From Modestobacter sp. (GTDB lineage Bacteria > Actinomycetota > Actinomycetes > Mycobacteriales > Geodermatophilaceae), in NCBI GenBank assembly GCA_025963425.1, contig JAOPUQ010000161.1, forward strand, positions 1 to 5,727: DNA of 5,727 nucleotides, read 5' to 3'. Of the stretch, positions 1 through 5,727 are shown piece by piece (within the stretch, counting starts at the first letter, position 1; each line of letters opens with the position of its first letter). Under the pieces are notes generated by a model that saw nothing but the letters and a program-made list of their open reading frames with translations, ran no database searches and was not told the origin of the DNA. Both the position numbers and the translations under genes were made by a program.

Positions 1-441
1 CTCGGCCATCGCCCGCCGCACGCCCTCGGCGACCTTCTCGACCATGGTGAGCCGGCCGATGTCCTCGGGCAGGATCTGCTCGCTCATCGCGTAGCCGACG
101 GTCAGCCGCGGCTCGTCGGTCTTCTCCACCGCGTCCTCGGGCAGGGTGGCGAAGATCGTGGCGTGCGGGCTGATGACGCCGTCCGTGCCGCCGGACCAGA
201 CGATCGGGATCTGCCCGACCTCCTCCTTGCTGCGCGAGCCCAACTCCTGCAGCACCTCGCGGAAGGCGCGGTCGGCGATGATGCGGGTGTAGTCGTTGAC
301 GCCCCCGTTGCCCTCGGTCTTGCCGATGACGGCGACGATGCGGTCGGCGTCCATGACGCCTGCGTCGATGAGCTTCGCGAGCTCGGAGGCGTCGCTGACG
401 TTGTGCAGCGGGACCTTGCGGACCTCGATCGGTGCGGGCAC
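1..441 (-). CDS. Barbiturase / cyanuric acid amidohydrolase family enzyme, N-terminal part
   Basis: This is a ring-opening amidohydrolase of the AtzD/TrzD/barbiturase family, which hydrolyses cyclic amides such as barbiturate (to ureidomalonate) or cyanuric acid (to carboxybiuret). The first 147 residues are present and the gene runs off the left edge; family members are about 350-370 residues, built of three similar domains. The visible part corresponds to domain A: VIGKTEGNGGVNDYTR (residues 38-53) and WSGGTDGVISPHATIF (82-97). By family analogy K41, R53 and S83 are one of the three Lys/Arg/Ser active-site sets. The N-terminus (APIEVRKVPLHNVSDASELA) reads closer to actinobacterial barbiturases than to AtzD, from memory, so barbiturate is the more likely substrate, but substrate cannot be settled from this fragment. 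The GTG start at 441 is set by AAGGAG six bases upstream. It lies 35 bp downstream of carbamate kinase and is probably co-transcribed with it. Confidence 0.88.
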   Translation of the reverse strand, partial: MPAPIEVRKVPLHNVSDASELAKLIDAGVMDADRIVAVIGKTEGNGGVNDYTRIIADRAFREVLQELGSRSKEEVGQIPIVWSGGTDGVISPHATIFATLPEDAVEKTDEPRLTVGYAMSEQILPEDIGRLTMVEKVAEGVRRAMAE

Positions 442-447
442 TGGGTT

Positions 448-453
448 CTCCTT
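448..453 (-). promoter_or_regulatory. Ribosome binding site of the ring-opening amidohydrolase
   Basis: On the minus strand AAGGAG lies six bases before the GTG at 441. It fixes the start of the partial amidohydrolase and shows that this downstream gene of the pair is translated from a conventional Shine-Dalgarno site, unlike the carbamate kinase upstream, which looks leaderless. Confidence 0.75.
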
Positions 454-476
454 CGATGGGCGGGCGGGTGGGCCGT

Positions 477-1445
477 CTAGCGGCGCAGGACGGTGCCGAC
501 GTCGTCGCCGCTGACGGCGTCGGAGATGTGCTCGAGTGAGGTGATGACGGCGCGGCGTCCCCCGCCTGGGGAGTTCCCGCCGTCGACGAAGCGGAGCGCG
601 GCGTCGACCTTGGGGCCCATGCTGCCGCTGGCGAACTGGCCGGCGGCCGCGTGCTCGCGCAGCTGCGCGGCGGTCACCGTGCCCAGCGGGCGCTGGGTGG
701 GCGTGCCGAAGTCGACCATCACGTTCGGGACGTCGGTGGCGATCACCAGGGTGTCCGCGCTGAGCTCTCGGGCCAGCAGCGCCGCGGTGAGGTCCTTGTC
801 GATGACGGCCTCGATGCCGCGCAGTGCCCCGCTGCCGCGCCCGTCGTCCACGACCGGCACCCCGCCGCCACCGGCGCAGACGACGACGAAGCCGGCCGAG
901 GCCAGGGCCGAGATCGCCGGGACGTCGACGACGGACAGCGGTTCGGGGGAGGCGACCACCCGCCGCCAGCCGCGCTCGCCGCGGTCCTCCCAGACCTGGC
1001 CCAGGTCGATGAACCGCTGCGCCGCCTCGCGCGGCAGGAAGCGGCCGACCGGCTTGGTGGGGGCGCCGAAGCCCGGGTCGCCGGCGTCGACCAGCGTTCG
1101 GGTGATCAGGGCGGCGGTCCGCTGGGACAGCCCGCGCGCGGCCAGGCCGGCGTCCAGCTCGTCGGCGATGGTGAAGCCGATGGTCGCCTGGGTCTGCGCG
1201 ACGTTCCAGTCCAGCGGGACCGGGGGCACCACGTGGGCGGCCAGCTCGTTCTTGACCAGCAGGTTGCCCACCTGGGGACCGTTCCCGTGGGTCAGCACCA
1301 CCTGGACGCCGGTGGCCACCACCTCGGCGACGTGGCCGGCGGCGACGGCGATCGCGTCGCGTTGCGCGCCGGGGGTCGCCGACCCGTCCGGCCCGGTCAT
1401 GGCGTTCCCCCCGAGCGCGATGACGACGCGGCGGGGAAGGGGCAC
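477..1445 (-). CDS. arcC: Carbamate kinase
   Basis: Cytosolic carbamate kinase of the amino-acid kinase superfamily: carbamoyl phosphate + ADP to carbamate + ATP, usually the energy-yielding last step of arginine, agmatine or ureide breakdown. The 322 residues slightly exceed the usual 300-315. Visible motifs are ALGGNA (10-15) and THGNGPQVGNLL (52-63) for phosphate binding, PTKPVGRF (129-136) in the lobe typical of carbamate kinases, VCAGGGGVPVV (189-199), VIDKDLTAALLA (214-225), IATDVPNV (235-242), SMGPKVDAA (275-283) and ITSLE (301-305). GTG at 1445 is the first possible start, because an in-frame TAG lies four codons upstream; a -10 box ends 6 nt before it, suggesting leaderless translation. 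No arginine deiminase or ornithine carbamoyltransferase is in view. The downstream gene is a barbiturase-like amidohydrolase, so a role in ureide/pyrimidine catabolism is inferred rather than the arginine deiminase pathway. The symbol follows the family name; a catabolic paralogue such as allK-type is possible. Confidence 0.93.
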   Translation of the reverse strand: MPLPRRVVIALGGNAMTGPDGSATPGAQRDAIAVAAGHVAEVVATGVQVVLTHGNGPQVGNLLVKNELAAHVVPPVPLDWNVAQTQATIGFTIADELDAGLAARGLSQRTAALITRTLVDAGDPGFGAPTKPVGRFLPREAAQRFIDLGQVWEDRGERGWRRVVASPEPLSVVDVPAISALASAGFVVVCAGGGGVPVVDDGRGSGALRGIEAVIDKDLTAALLARELSADTLVIATDVPNVMVDFGTPTQRPLGTVTAAQLREHAAAGQFASGSMGPKVDAALRFVDGGNSPGGGRRAVITSLEHISDAVSGDDVGTVLRR

Positions 1446-1451
1446 TGCGCG

Positions 1452-1481
1452 ACCCTAGCGGCTGTTTGCCTTAGCGGTGAA
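1452..1481 (-). promoter_or_regulatory. Predicted promoter of the carbamate kinase-amidohydrolase pair
   Basis: On the minus strand a -10 element TAGGGT (1457-1452) lies 6 nt before the GTG start, and a weaker -35 TTCACC (1481-1476; four of six TTGACA positions) lies 18 bp further upstream. The placement predicts transcription starting at or next to the start codon. The TAG of the -10 box is also the in-frame stop that limits the start. The pair therefore probably has its own promoter although the PHP gene upstream, on the same strand, ends only 54 bp away. Confidence 0.55.
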
Positions 1482-1491
1482 GTACTTCTCC
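1476..1491. promoter_or_regulatory. Palindrome over the carbamate kinase -35, candidate operator
   Basis: GAAGTACTTC (1479-1488) is a perfect 10-bp palindrome. It extends to 16 bp (GGTGAAGTACTTCTCC) with a single mismatched pair (T1478 opposite T1489). It overlaps the predicted -35 of the carbamate kinase promoter and sits within the 54-bp gap between that gene and the PHP gene. The position fits a repressor operator; which regulator binds is unknown. Confidence 0.4.
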
Positions 1492-1499
1492 GCCCGGAC

Positions 1500-2345
1500 T
1501 CAGCGCCGCCAGAAGTCGAACCGGTCGCGTCCGGGCCGGAAGCCGGCGGCCTCCACGACGGCGACCGCCAGGTCGAAGCGCTGGCCGACCGAGTGGGGCA
1601 CGTGCGCGTCGCTGCCGAAGCTGACCGCCGTGCCGCCCTCCTCGCGGAACCAGCGCACCAGGTCCACCGACCACAGCGGGCTGGTCGTGTTGACCTCCAG
1701 CGCCCGCCCGTCGGCGGCGAGGGCGCGGAAGACGGCCCGGTACTCCTCCTCGAAGAGGTGCTCGGGGTACCGGTCCCGGCCGCCGGGCCAGGTCCGCCGC
1801 GGGAAGTCGCAGTGCGCGAGCACCTGGAAGACGTCGCTCGTCTCGATCATGGTGACCATCTCGCCCAGGTAGCGCCGCATCGTCTCCTCGGCGCCGCCGG
1901 CGGTCAGCATCCGGCTCACCCCGATCAGCTGGCCGTCCAGCGTCAGCGAGTGGAGCGAGCCGAGGACCCGGTCGACGGGGCAGGCCTTGAGGTGCGCGGC
2001 GACGCTGCCGGCGAACAGGTGCGGCTCACCGGCCTCGACGCCGGACCAGACCCGCAGCTGGGGGTAGCGGTCCCGGCACTCCCAGATGGTCTCGGCGTAG
2101 ACGTCGACGTCGATCGGGCGCTGGTTGGCCGGGTGCCGGTCGATCAGACCGTCGGAACTGGCGCGGTCGTCGGGGCCCCAGACGGTGAAGTCCAGGTGCT
2201 CGGTGAAGGCCACGGCGGGCAGACCGATCCGCACCGCCTCCTCGCACGCCCGGATCATCGAGGCGCGCGGGCCGGTGTCCCAGGAGAACTCGCTGTGCAC
2301 GTGGTTGTCCGGCGGGAGCCTGCTCGGCGGGACCTCGGGCGACAT
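1500..2345 (-). CDS. PHP-domain metal-dependent phosphoesterase, histidinol-phosphatase-like
   Basis: A 281-residue single-domain PHP protein, the size of HisJ/HisK-type histidinol phosphatases (about 260-290). The trinuclear metal site is recognisable: DNHVHSEFSWD (13-23, with H15 and H17), FTEHLDF (47-53, H50), GVEAGEPH (102-109, E104), LGSLHSL (128-134, H132), VLAHCDFPRR (175-184, H178), LEVNTTS (216-222) and FGSDAHVPHSVGQRFD (243-258, D246 and H248). It is expected to be a cytosolic phosphoesterase. Histidinol phosphate is the family's best-known substrate, but no his gene is nearby and PHP domains also act on other phosphates, so the substrate is open. The ATG at 2345 is preceded by GGGAGGAAGA; its GGAGG core is 13 nt away, rather far, but no better in-frame start was found. 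It is divergent from the helicase across 82 bp and upstream of carbamate kinase on the same strand. Confidence 0.87.
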   Translation of the reverse strand: MSPEVPPSRLPPDNHVHSEFSWDTGPRASMIRACEEAVRIGLPAVAFTEHLDFTVWGPDDRASSDGLIDRHPANQRPIDVDVYAETIWECRDRYPQLRVWSGVEAGEPHLFAGSVAAHLKACPVDRVLGSLHSLTLDGQLIGVSRMLTAGGAEETMRRYLGEMVTMIETSDVFQVLAHCDFPRRTWPGGRDRYPEHLFEEEYRAVFRALAADGRALEVNTTSPLWSVDLVRWFREEGGTAVSFGSDAHVPHSVGQRFDLAVAVVEAAGFRPGRDRFDFWRR

Positions 2346-2354
2346 CGCCGCCCA

Positions 2355-2364
2355 TCTTCCTCCC
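2355..2364 (-). promoter_or_regulatory. Purine-rich ribosome binding site of the PHP gene
   Basis: GGGAGGAAGA on the minus strand precedes the ATG at 2345. The GGAGG core is 13 nt from the start, while AGGAAG would give 10 nt. A nearer out-of-frame ATG within the same stretch opens only an antisense shadow frame, so the start at 2345 is preferred because it leads straight into the conserved HxH motif. Confidence 0.5.
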
Positions 2365-2365
2365 G

Positions 2366-2374
2366 TCGTCCACA
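2366..2374 (+). promoter_or_regulatory. DnaA-box-like sequence in the PHP/helicase divergent region
   Basis: TCGTCCACA differs by one base from TTGTCCACA, the favoured DnaA box of Streptomyces and mycobacteria, and fits the looser Streptomyces consensus. It lies midway between the divergent starts and shares the longer string GTCCACAGGTT (2368-2378) with the region upstream of alkB. A single isolated box does not mark an origin. DnaA-dependent regulation is only a possibility. Confidence 0.35.
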
Positions 2375-2397
2375 GGTTGCGCACGTCGGGCCGGGCG

Positions 2398-2420
2398 CTG
2401 TCGGTGGGGACGCCTACGGT
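2398..2420 (+). promoter_or_regulatory. RecA-independent DNA-damage (PafBC-type) promoter of the RecQ-like helicase
   Basis: TGTCGGTG (2399-2406), then exactly 8 bp, then TACGGT (2415-2420) matches the mycobacterial motif TGTCRGTG-N8-TANNNT at every defined position; an outer leading T is C here. That motif drives RecA/LexA-independent DNA-damage induction and is linked to the activator PafBC. The -10 box ends 7 nt before the ATG at 2428, so the mRNA is probably leaderless. The match is seen directly; damage induction is inferred from the motif and the gene's repair function. Confidence 0.75.
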
Positions 2421-2427
2421 CGGGGCC

Positions 2428-4671
<2,244 letters not shown>

Positions 4672-4684
4672 GGGCACCGTGTCG

Positions 4685-4693
4685 TTGTCCACA
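4685..4693 (+). promoter_or_regulatory. DnaA-box sequence upstream of alkB
   Basis: TTGTCCACA is an exact copy of the preferred Streptomyces/mycobacterial DnaA box. It stands alone in the 64-bp gap between the helicase and alkB, adjoining the LexA-type dyad. It is part of GTCCACAGGTT (4687-4697), which also occurs at 2368-2378. Function is unproven: a 9-mer can occur by chance, but repetition upstream of both repair genes raises interest. Confidence 0.4.
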
Positions 4694-4698
4694 GGTTT

Positions 4699-4714
4699 TC
4701 GAACAGGTGTGCGA
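4699..4714 (+). promoter_or_regulatory. LexA/SOS-type box of alkB
   Basis: TCGAAC-AGGT-GTGCGA matches the mycobacterial SOS box TCGAAC-N4-GTTCGA in 11 of 12 defined positions. The inner 14 bases (4700-4713) match the Gram-positive consensus CGAACRNRYGTTYG in 13 of 14, with one T-to-G change in the right arm. It covers the expected -35 position of the alkB promoter, so LexA binding there would block transcription until SOS induction. The gene behind it is a DNA-alkylation repair enzyme, which fits. Confidence 0.7.
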
Positions 4715-4723
4715 AACCTGCGG

Positions 4724-4729
4724 TAGCTT
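4724..4729 (+). promoter_or_regulatory. -10 element of the alkB promoter, leaderless
   Basis: TAGCTT fits TANNNT and ends 6 nt before the ATG at 4736. That places transcription initiation at or next to the start codon, and no Shine-Dalgarno sequence is present. No good TTGACA-like -35 stands at 17-18 bp; that position is occupied by the LexA-type box. The alkB gene therefore seems to have its own promoter rather than depending on read-through from the helicase gene 64 bp upstream. Confidence 0.6.
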
Positions 4730-4735
4730 CTGTGC

Positions 4736-5365
4736 ATGTCGCTCGCGCACCAGCCGTCGATGTGGGACGTCGCCGACGAGCCGGCGGTCACGCCGCTCGC
4801 CGGACGGGTCACCCGGCACGTGCTCTCCCGCGGCGCCTGGGTGGACCATCTGCCCGCCTGGGTGGAGGGCTCCGACGTCGTGCTCGACGTGCTCCTGGGC
4901 GACATCGGCTGGCGCGCCGACCGGCGGCAGATGTACGACCGCGAGGTCGACGTCCCCCGGCTGCTCCGCTGGTACGGCGGGGGCGAGACGCTCCCGCACC
5001 CGGCCCTCACCGAGGCCCGCCGTGCTCTCGACATCCACTACCGGCCGGAGCTCGGCGAGCCCTTCGTGACCGCGGGCATGTGCCTCTACCGCGACGGGCG
5101 GGACAGCGTCGCCTGGCACGGCGACCGCGTCGGGCGCAGTCGCACCGAGGACACGATGGTCGCCATCGTGTCCTTCGGCTCGCCGCGCGCGCTGATGCTG
5201 CGGCCCGTCGGTGGCGGGCAGAGCCTGCGCTTCACCCTGGGCCACGGGGACCTGGTCGTCATGGGCGGCTCATGCCAGCGCACCTGGGAGCACTGCATCC
5301 CCAAGACGGCGAAGCCGGTCGGCCCGCGGGTCAGCGTCCAGTACCGGCCGCGCGGGGTGGCCTGA
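4736..5365 (+). CDS. alkB: AlkB-type 2-oxoglutarate/Fe(II)-dependent DNA repair dioxygenase
   Basis: A 209-residue oxygenase of the AlkB family, which removes alkyl lesions such as 1-methyladenine and 3-methylcytosine from DNA or RNA by oxidative demethylation using 2-oxoglutarate, O2 and Fe(II). The iron ligands are H128 and D130 in AWHGD (126-130) and H186 in WEHCIPK (185-191 minus the last position); RVSVQYR (198-204) supplies the two C-terminal arginines that bind 2-oxoglutarate and substrate. MCLYRDGRDSVAWHGD (115-130) is the usual lead-in, as in ALKBH2/3-like members. No signal peptide or membrane segment is seen, so it is cytosolic. The ATG at 4736 is chosen because a -10 box lies 6 nt before it; an in-frame ATG at 4760 would lose eight residues. 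It follows the helicase by 64 bp with its own LexA-type control region and precedes the rRNA promoter. Substrate (DNA or RNA) and exact subfamily are not resolved. Confidence 0.9.
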   Translation: MSLAHQPSMWDVADEPAVTPLAGRVTRHVLSRGAWVDHLPAWVEGSDVVLDVLLGDIGWRADRRQMYDREVDVPRLLRWYGGGETLPHPALTEARRALDIHYRPELGEPFVTAGMCLYRDGRDSVAWHGDRVGRSRTEDTMVAIVSFGSPRALMLRPVGGGQSLRFTLGHGDLVVMGGSCQRTWEHCIPKTAKPVGPRVSVQYRPRGVA

Positions 5366-5385
5366 CCGCCCGAAAGGCGCAGGTC
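5364..5385 (+). terminator. Hairpin at the alkB stop codon, weak terminator candidate
   Basis: GACCGCC (5364-5370), loop CGAAA, then GGC and GGTC (ending 5385) can form a 7-bp stem with a small bulge starting within the stop codon. No T-run follows, so only a stem-type actinobacterial terminator would fit. Confidence 0.2.
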
Positions 5386-5401
5386 GGCGGCCGTTCGGCA
5401 G

Positions 5402-5441
5402 CCCCCCAGGGCCGCCCGGGGGACCCCCCTGCAGGACCCCC
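5402..5441 (-). other. G-quadruplex-forming motif on the minus strand
   Basis: The plus strand has four C-runs (5402-5407, 5415-5417, 5424-5429, 5437-5441) separated by 7, 6 and 7 bases. The minus strand thus meets the usual G3+N1-7 quadruplex rule. It overlaps the hairpin at 5403-5422, so the structures would compete. No gene was found between 5366 and the window end. Confidence 0.35.
5403..5422 (+). terminator. Strong GC hairpin between alkB and the rRNA promoter
   Basis: CCCCC (5403-5407) pairs with GGGGG (5418-5422), and inside it GGG (5409-5411) pairs with CCC (5415-5417) around a CCG loop, giving an 8-bp all-GC stem with one bulged A. It lies 38 bp past the alkB stop with no T-tract, as is common for actinobacterial stem-only terminators. 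A second small stem CCCC-TCC-GGGG (5438-5448) is followed by the T-richer TGTATTGTTCT. Together they could end alkB transcription ahead of the rRNA promoter. Confidence 0.35.
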
Positions 5442-5526
5442 TCCGGGGCGTGTATTGTTCTCCATGCACCGCGCGAGAACGGACCGGGCCGCCAGCCTGG
5501 TCAACCGCCGGTCGAACCCCCGCGGT

Positions 5527-5554
5527 TTGACTGCTGCGGAACGCGATGTACAGT
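5527..5554 (+). promoter_or_regulatory. rRNA operon promoter
   Basis: TTGACT (5527-5532; five of six TTGACA positions) and TACAGT (5549-5554; fits TANNNT) are separated by 16 bp, the best sigma-70-type promoter in the window and correctly placed upstream of an rRNA leader. Transcription should start near 5561. GTGTGAACAC (5553-5562), a 10-bp interrupted palindrome, spans the end of the -10 box and the predicted start site. A possible further -10 (TATTGT, 5453-5458) upstream has no good -35. Confidence 0.7.
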
Positions 5555-5560
5555 GTGAAC

Positions 5561-5727
5561 ACCGCCTCGAACGAGGGCCTAGAAATGGGTCGGAGTTCCT
5601 GCGCGTCCGTTCCTTGAGAACTCAACAGCGTGCCGAAAGTCAGTGCCAAGTAACAATTCCCTATCCGGGTCTTTGGATCCGGTGGGTTCCTTTGGTTGAT
5701 TGAACGAGAGTGCCAACTCTCGGTCTC
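5561..5727 (+). other. 5' leader of an rRNA operon (16S gene beyond the window)
   Basis: No protein-coding gene is evident from 5366 to the right edge (362 bp). The last 167 bp are predicted to be transcribed as the rRNA leader, identified by CCTTGAGAACTCAACAGCGTGCC (here split: the core at 5614-5625), a string I recognise from actinobacterial rrn leaders. Two hairpins follow: CCGGGTC-TTTG-GATCCGG (5665-5682, one G-T pair) and CGAGAGT-GCCA-ACTCTCG (5705-5722, perfect 7 bp). They may belong to the antitermination or RNase III processing regions. The mature 16S 5' end (the GAGTTTGATC region) is not present in the window. Confidence 0.75.
5609..5625 (+). promoter_or_regulatory. boxA-like rRNA antitermination element
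   Basis: GTTCCTTGA followed by GAACTCAA resembles the boxA region of mycobacterial and streptomycete rrn leaders, where NusB/NusE (S10) load for antitermination. The core TTGAGAACTCAA (5614-5625) is itself a perfect 12-bp palindrome. The match is from memory of the leader consensus, not an alignment. Confidence 0.55.

Noticed and set aside
493..1458. Plus-strand open frame of 321 codons opposite carbamate kinase
   Set aside because: Ser/Pro/Thr/Arg-rich mirror of the kinase gene; the minus-strand reading contains all carbamate kinase motifs.
2125..2427. N-terminal extension of the helicase by 101 codons
   Set aside because: This part is antisense to the start of the PHP gene, has no RecQ-like sequence, and the promoter signature with the -10 box 7 nt before 2428 places the start there.
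5451..5460. TATTGT as a second upstream rRNA promoter
   Set aside because: No acceptable -35 at 16-19 bp upstream (the region is a C-run), so it is mentioned only in passing.
5457..5480. Inverted repeat GTTCTC-N12-GAGAAC
   Set aside because: Six-base arms with a 12-bp spacer are expected by chance in a few hundred bases and no gene start fits.
5086..5649. Minus-strand open frame of 187 codons over the alkB 3' end and rRNA leader
   Set aside because: It crosses the rRNA promoter and leader and the antisense of conserved AlkB residues; no start signal or domain is visible.

Overview
The window is very GC-rich, with strong third-position G/C in every gene, and it ends in an rRNA leader of actinobacterial type (a TTGAGAACTCAACAG core). 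The proteins (an RqlH-type RecQ helicase, a barbiturase-like ring-opening amidohydrolase) and the promoter style (TANNNT -10 boxes 6-7 nt before the start codon, mycobacterial-type DNA-damage motifs) all point to an actinomycete. The Geodermatophilaceae/Frankiales range is a guess from general impression and was not tested.

Layout. On the minus strand, reading right to left, there are a PHP-family metallohydrolase (2345-1500), a carbamate kinase (1445-477) and the first 147 codons of a barbiturase/cyanuric acid amidohydrolase family enzyme (441 to the left edge). On the plus strand, divergent from the PHP gene, there are an RqlH-type RecQ-like helicase with a C-terminal phosphoribosyltransferase-like domain (2428-4671) and an AlkB-type 2-oxoglutarate/Fe(II) dioxygenase (4736-5365). 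After these come a 160-bp GC-rich spacer, an rRNA-type promoter (5527-5554) and an rRNA leader that runs off the right edge. The 16S gene itself should begin shortly beyond the window and is not present.

Two themes emerge. The left half is ureide/pyrimidine-like nitrogen catabolism: a cyclic-amide hydrolase 35 bp downstream of carbamate kinase, with a promoter overlapped by a near-perfect palindrome. The right half is DNA repair, and its two repair genes carry two different DNA-damage promoter signatures. The helicase has the RecA-independent (PafBC-type) motif TGTCGGTG-N8-TACGGT. The alkB gene has a LexA/SOS-type box matching 13 of 14 positions of the Gram-positive consensus, inside a larger dyad. 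Both repair genes and the carbamate kinase look leaderless. An 11-bp string containing a DnaA-box-like sequence, GTCCACAGGTT, occurs upstream of both repair genes.

No mobile element, CRISPR array, tRNA or complete rRNA gene was seen. I saw no wholly new multi-gene system. The most notable content is the regulatory architecture of the repair genes and the amidohydrolase-carbamate kinase pairing.
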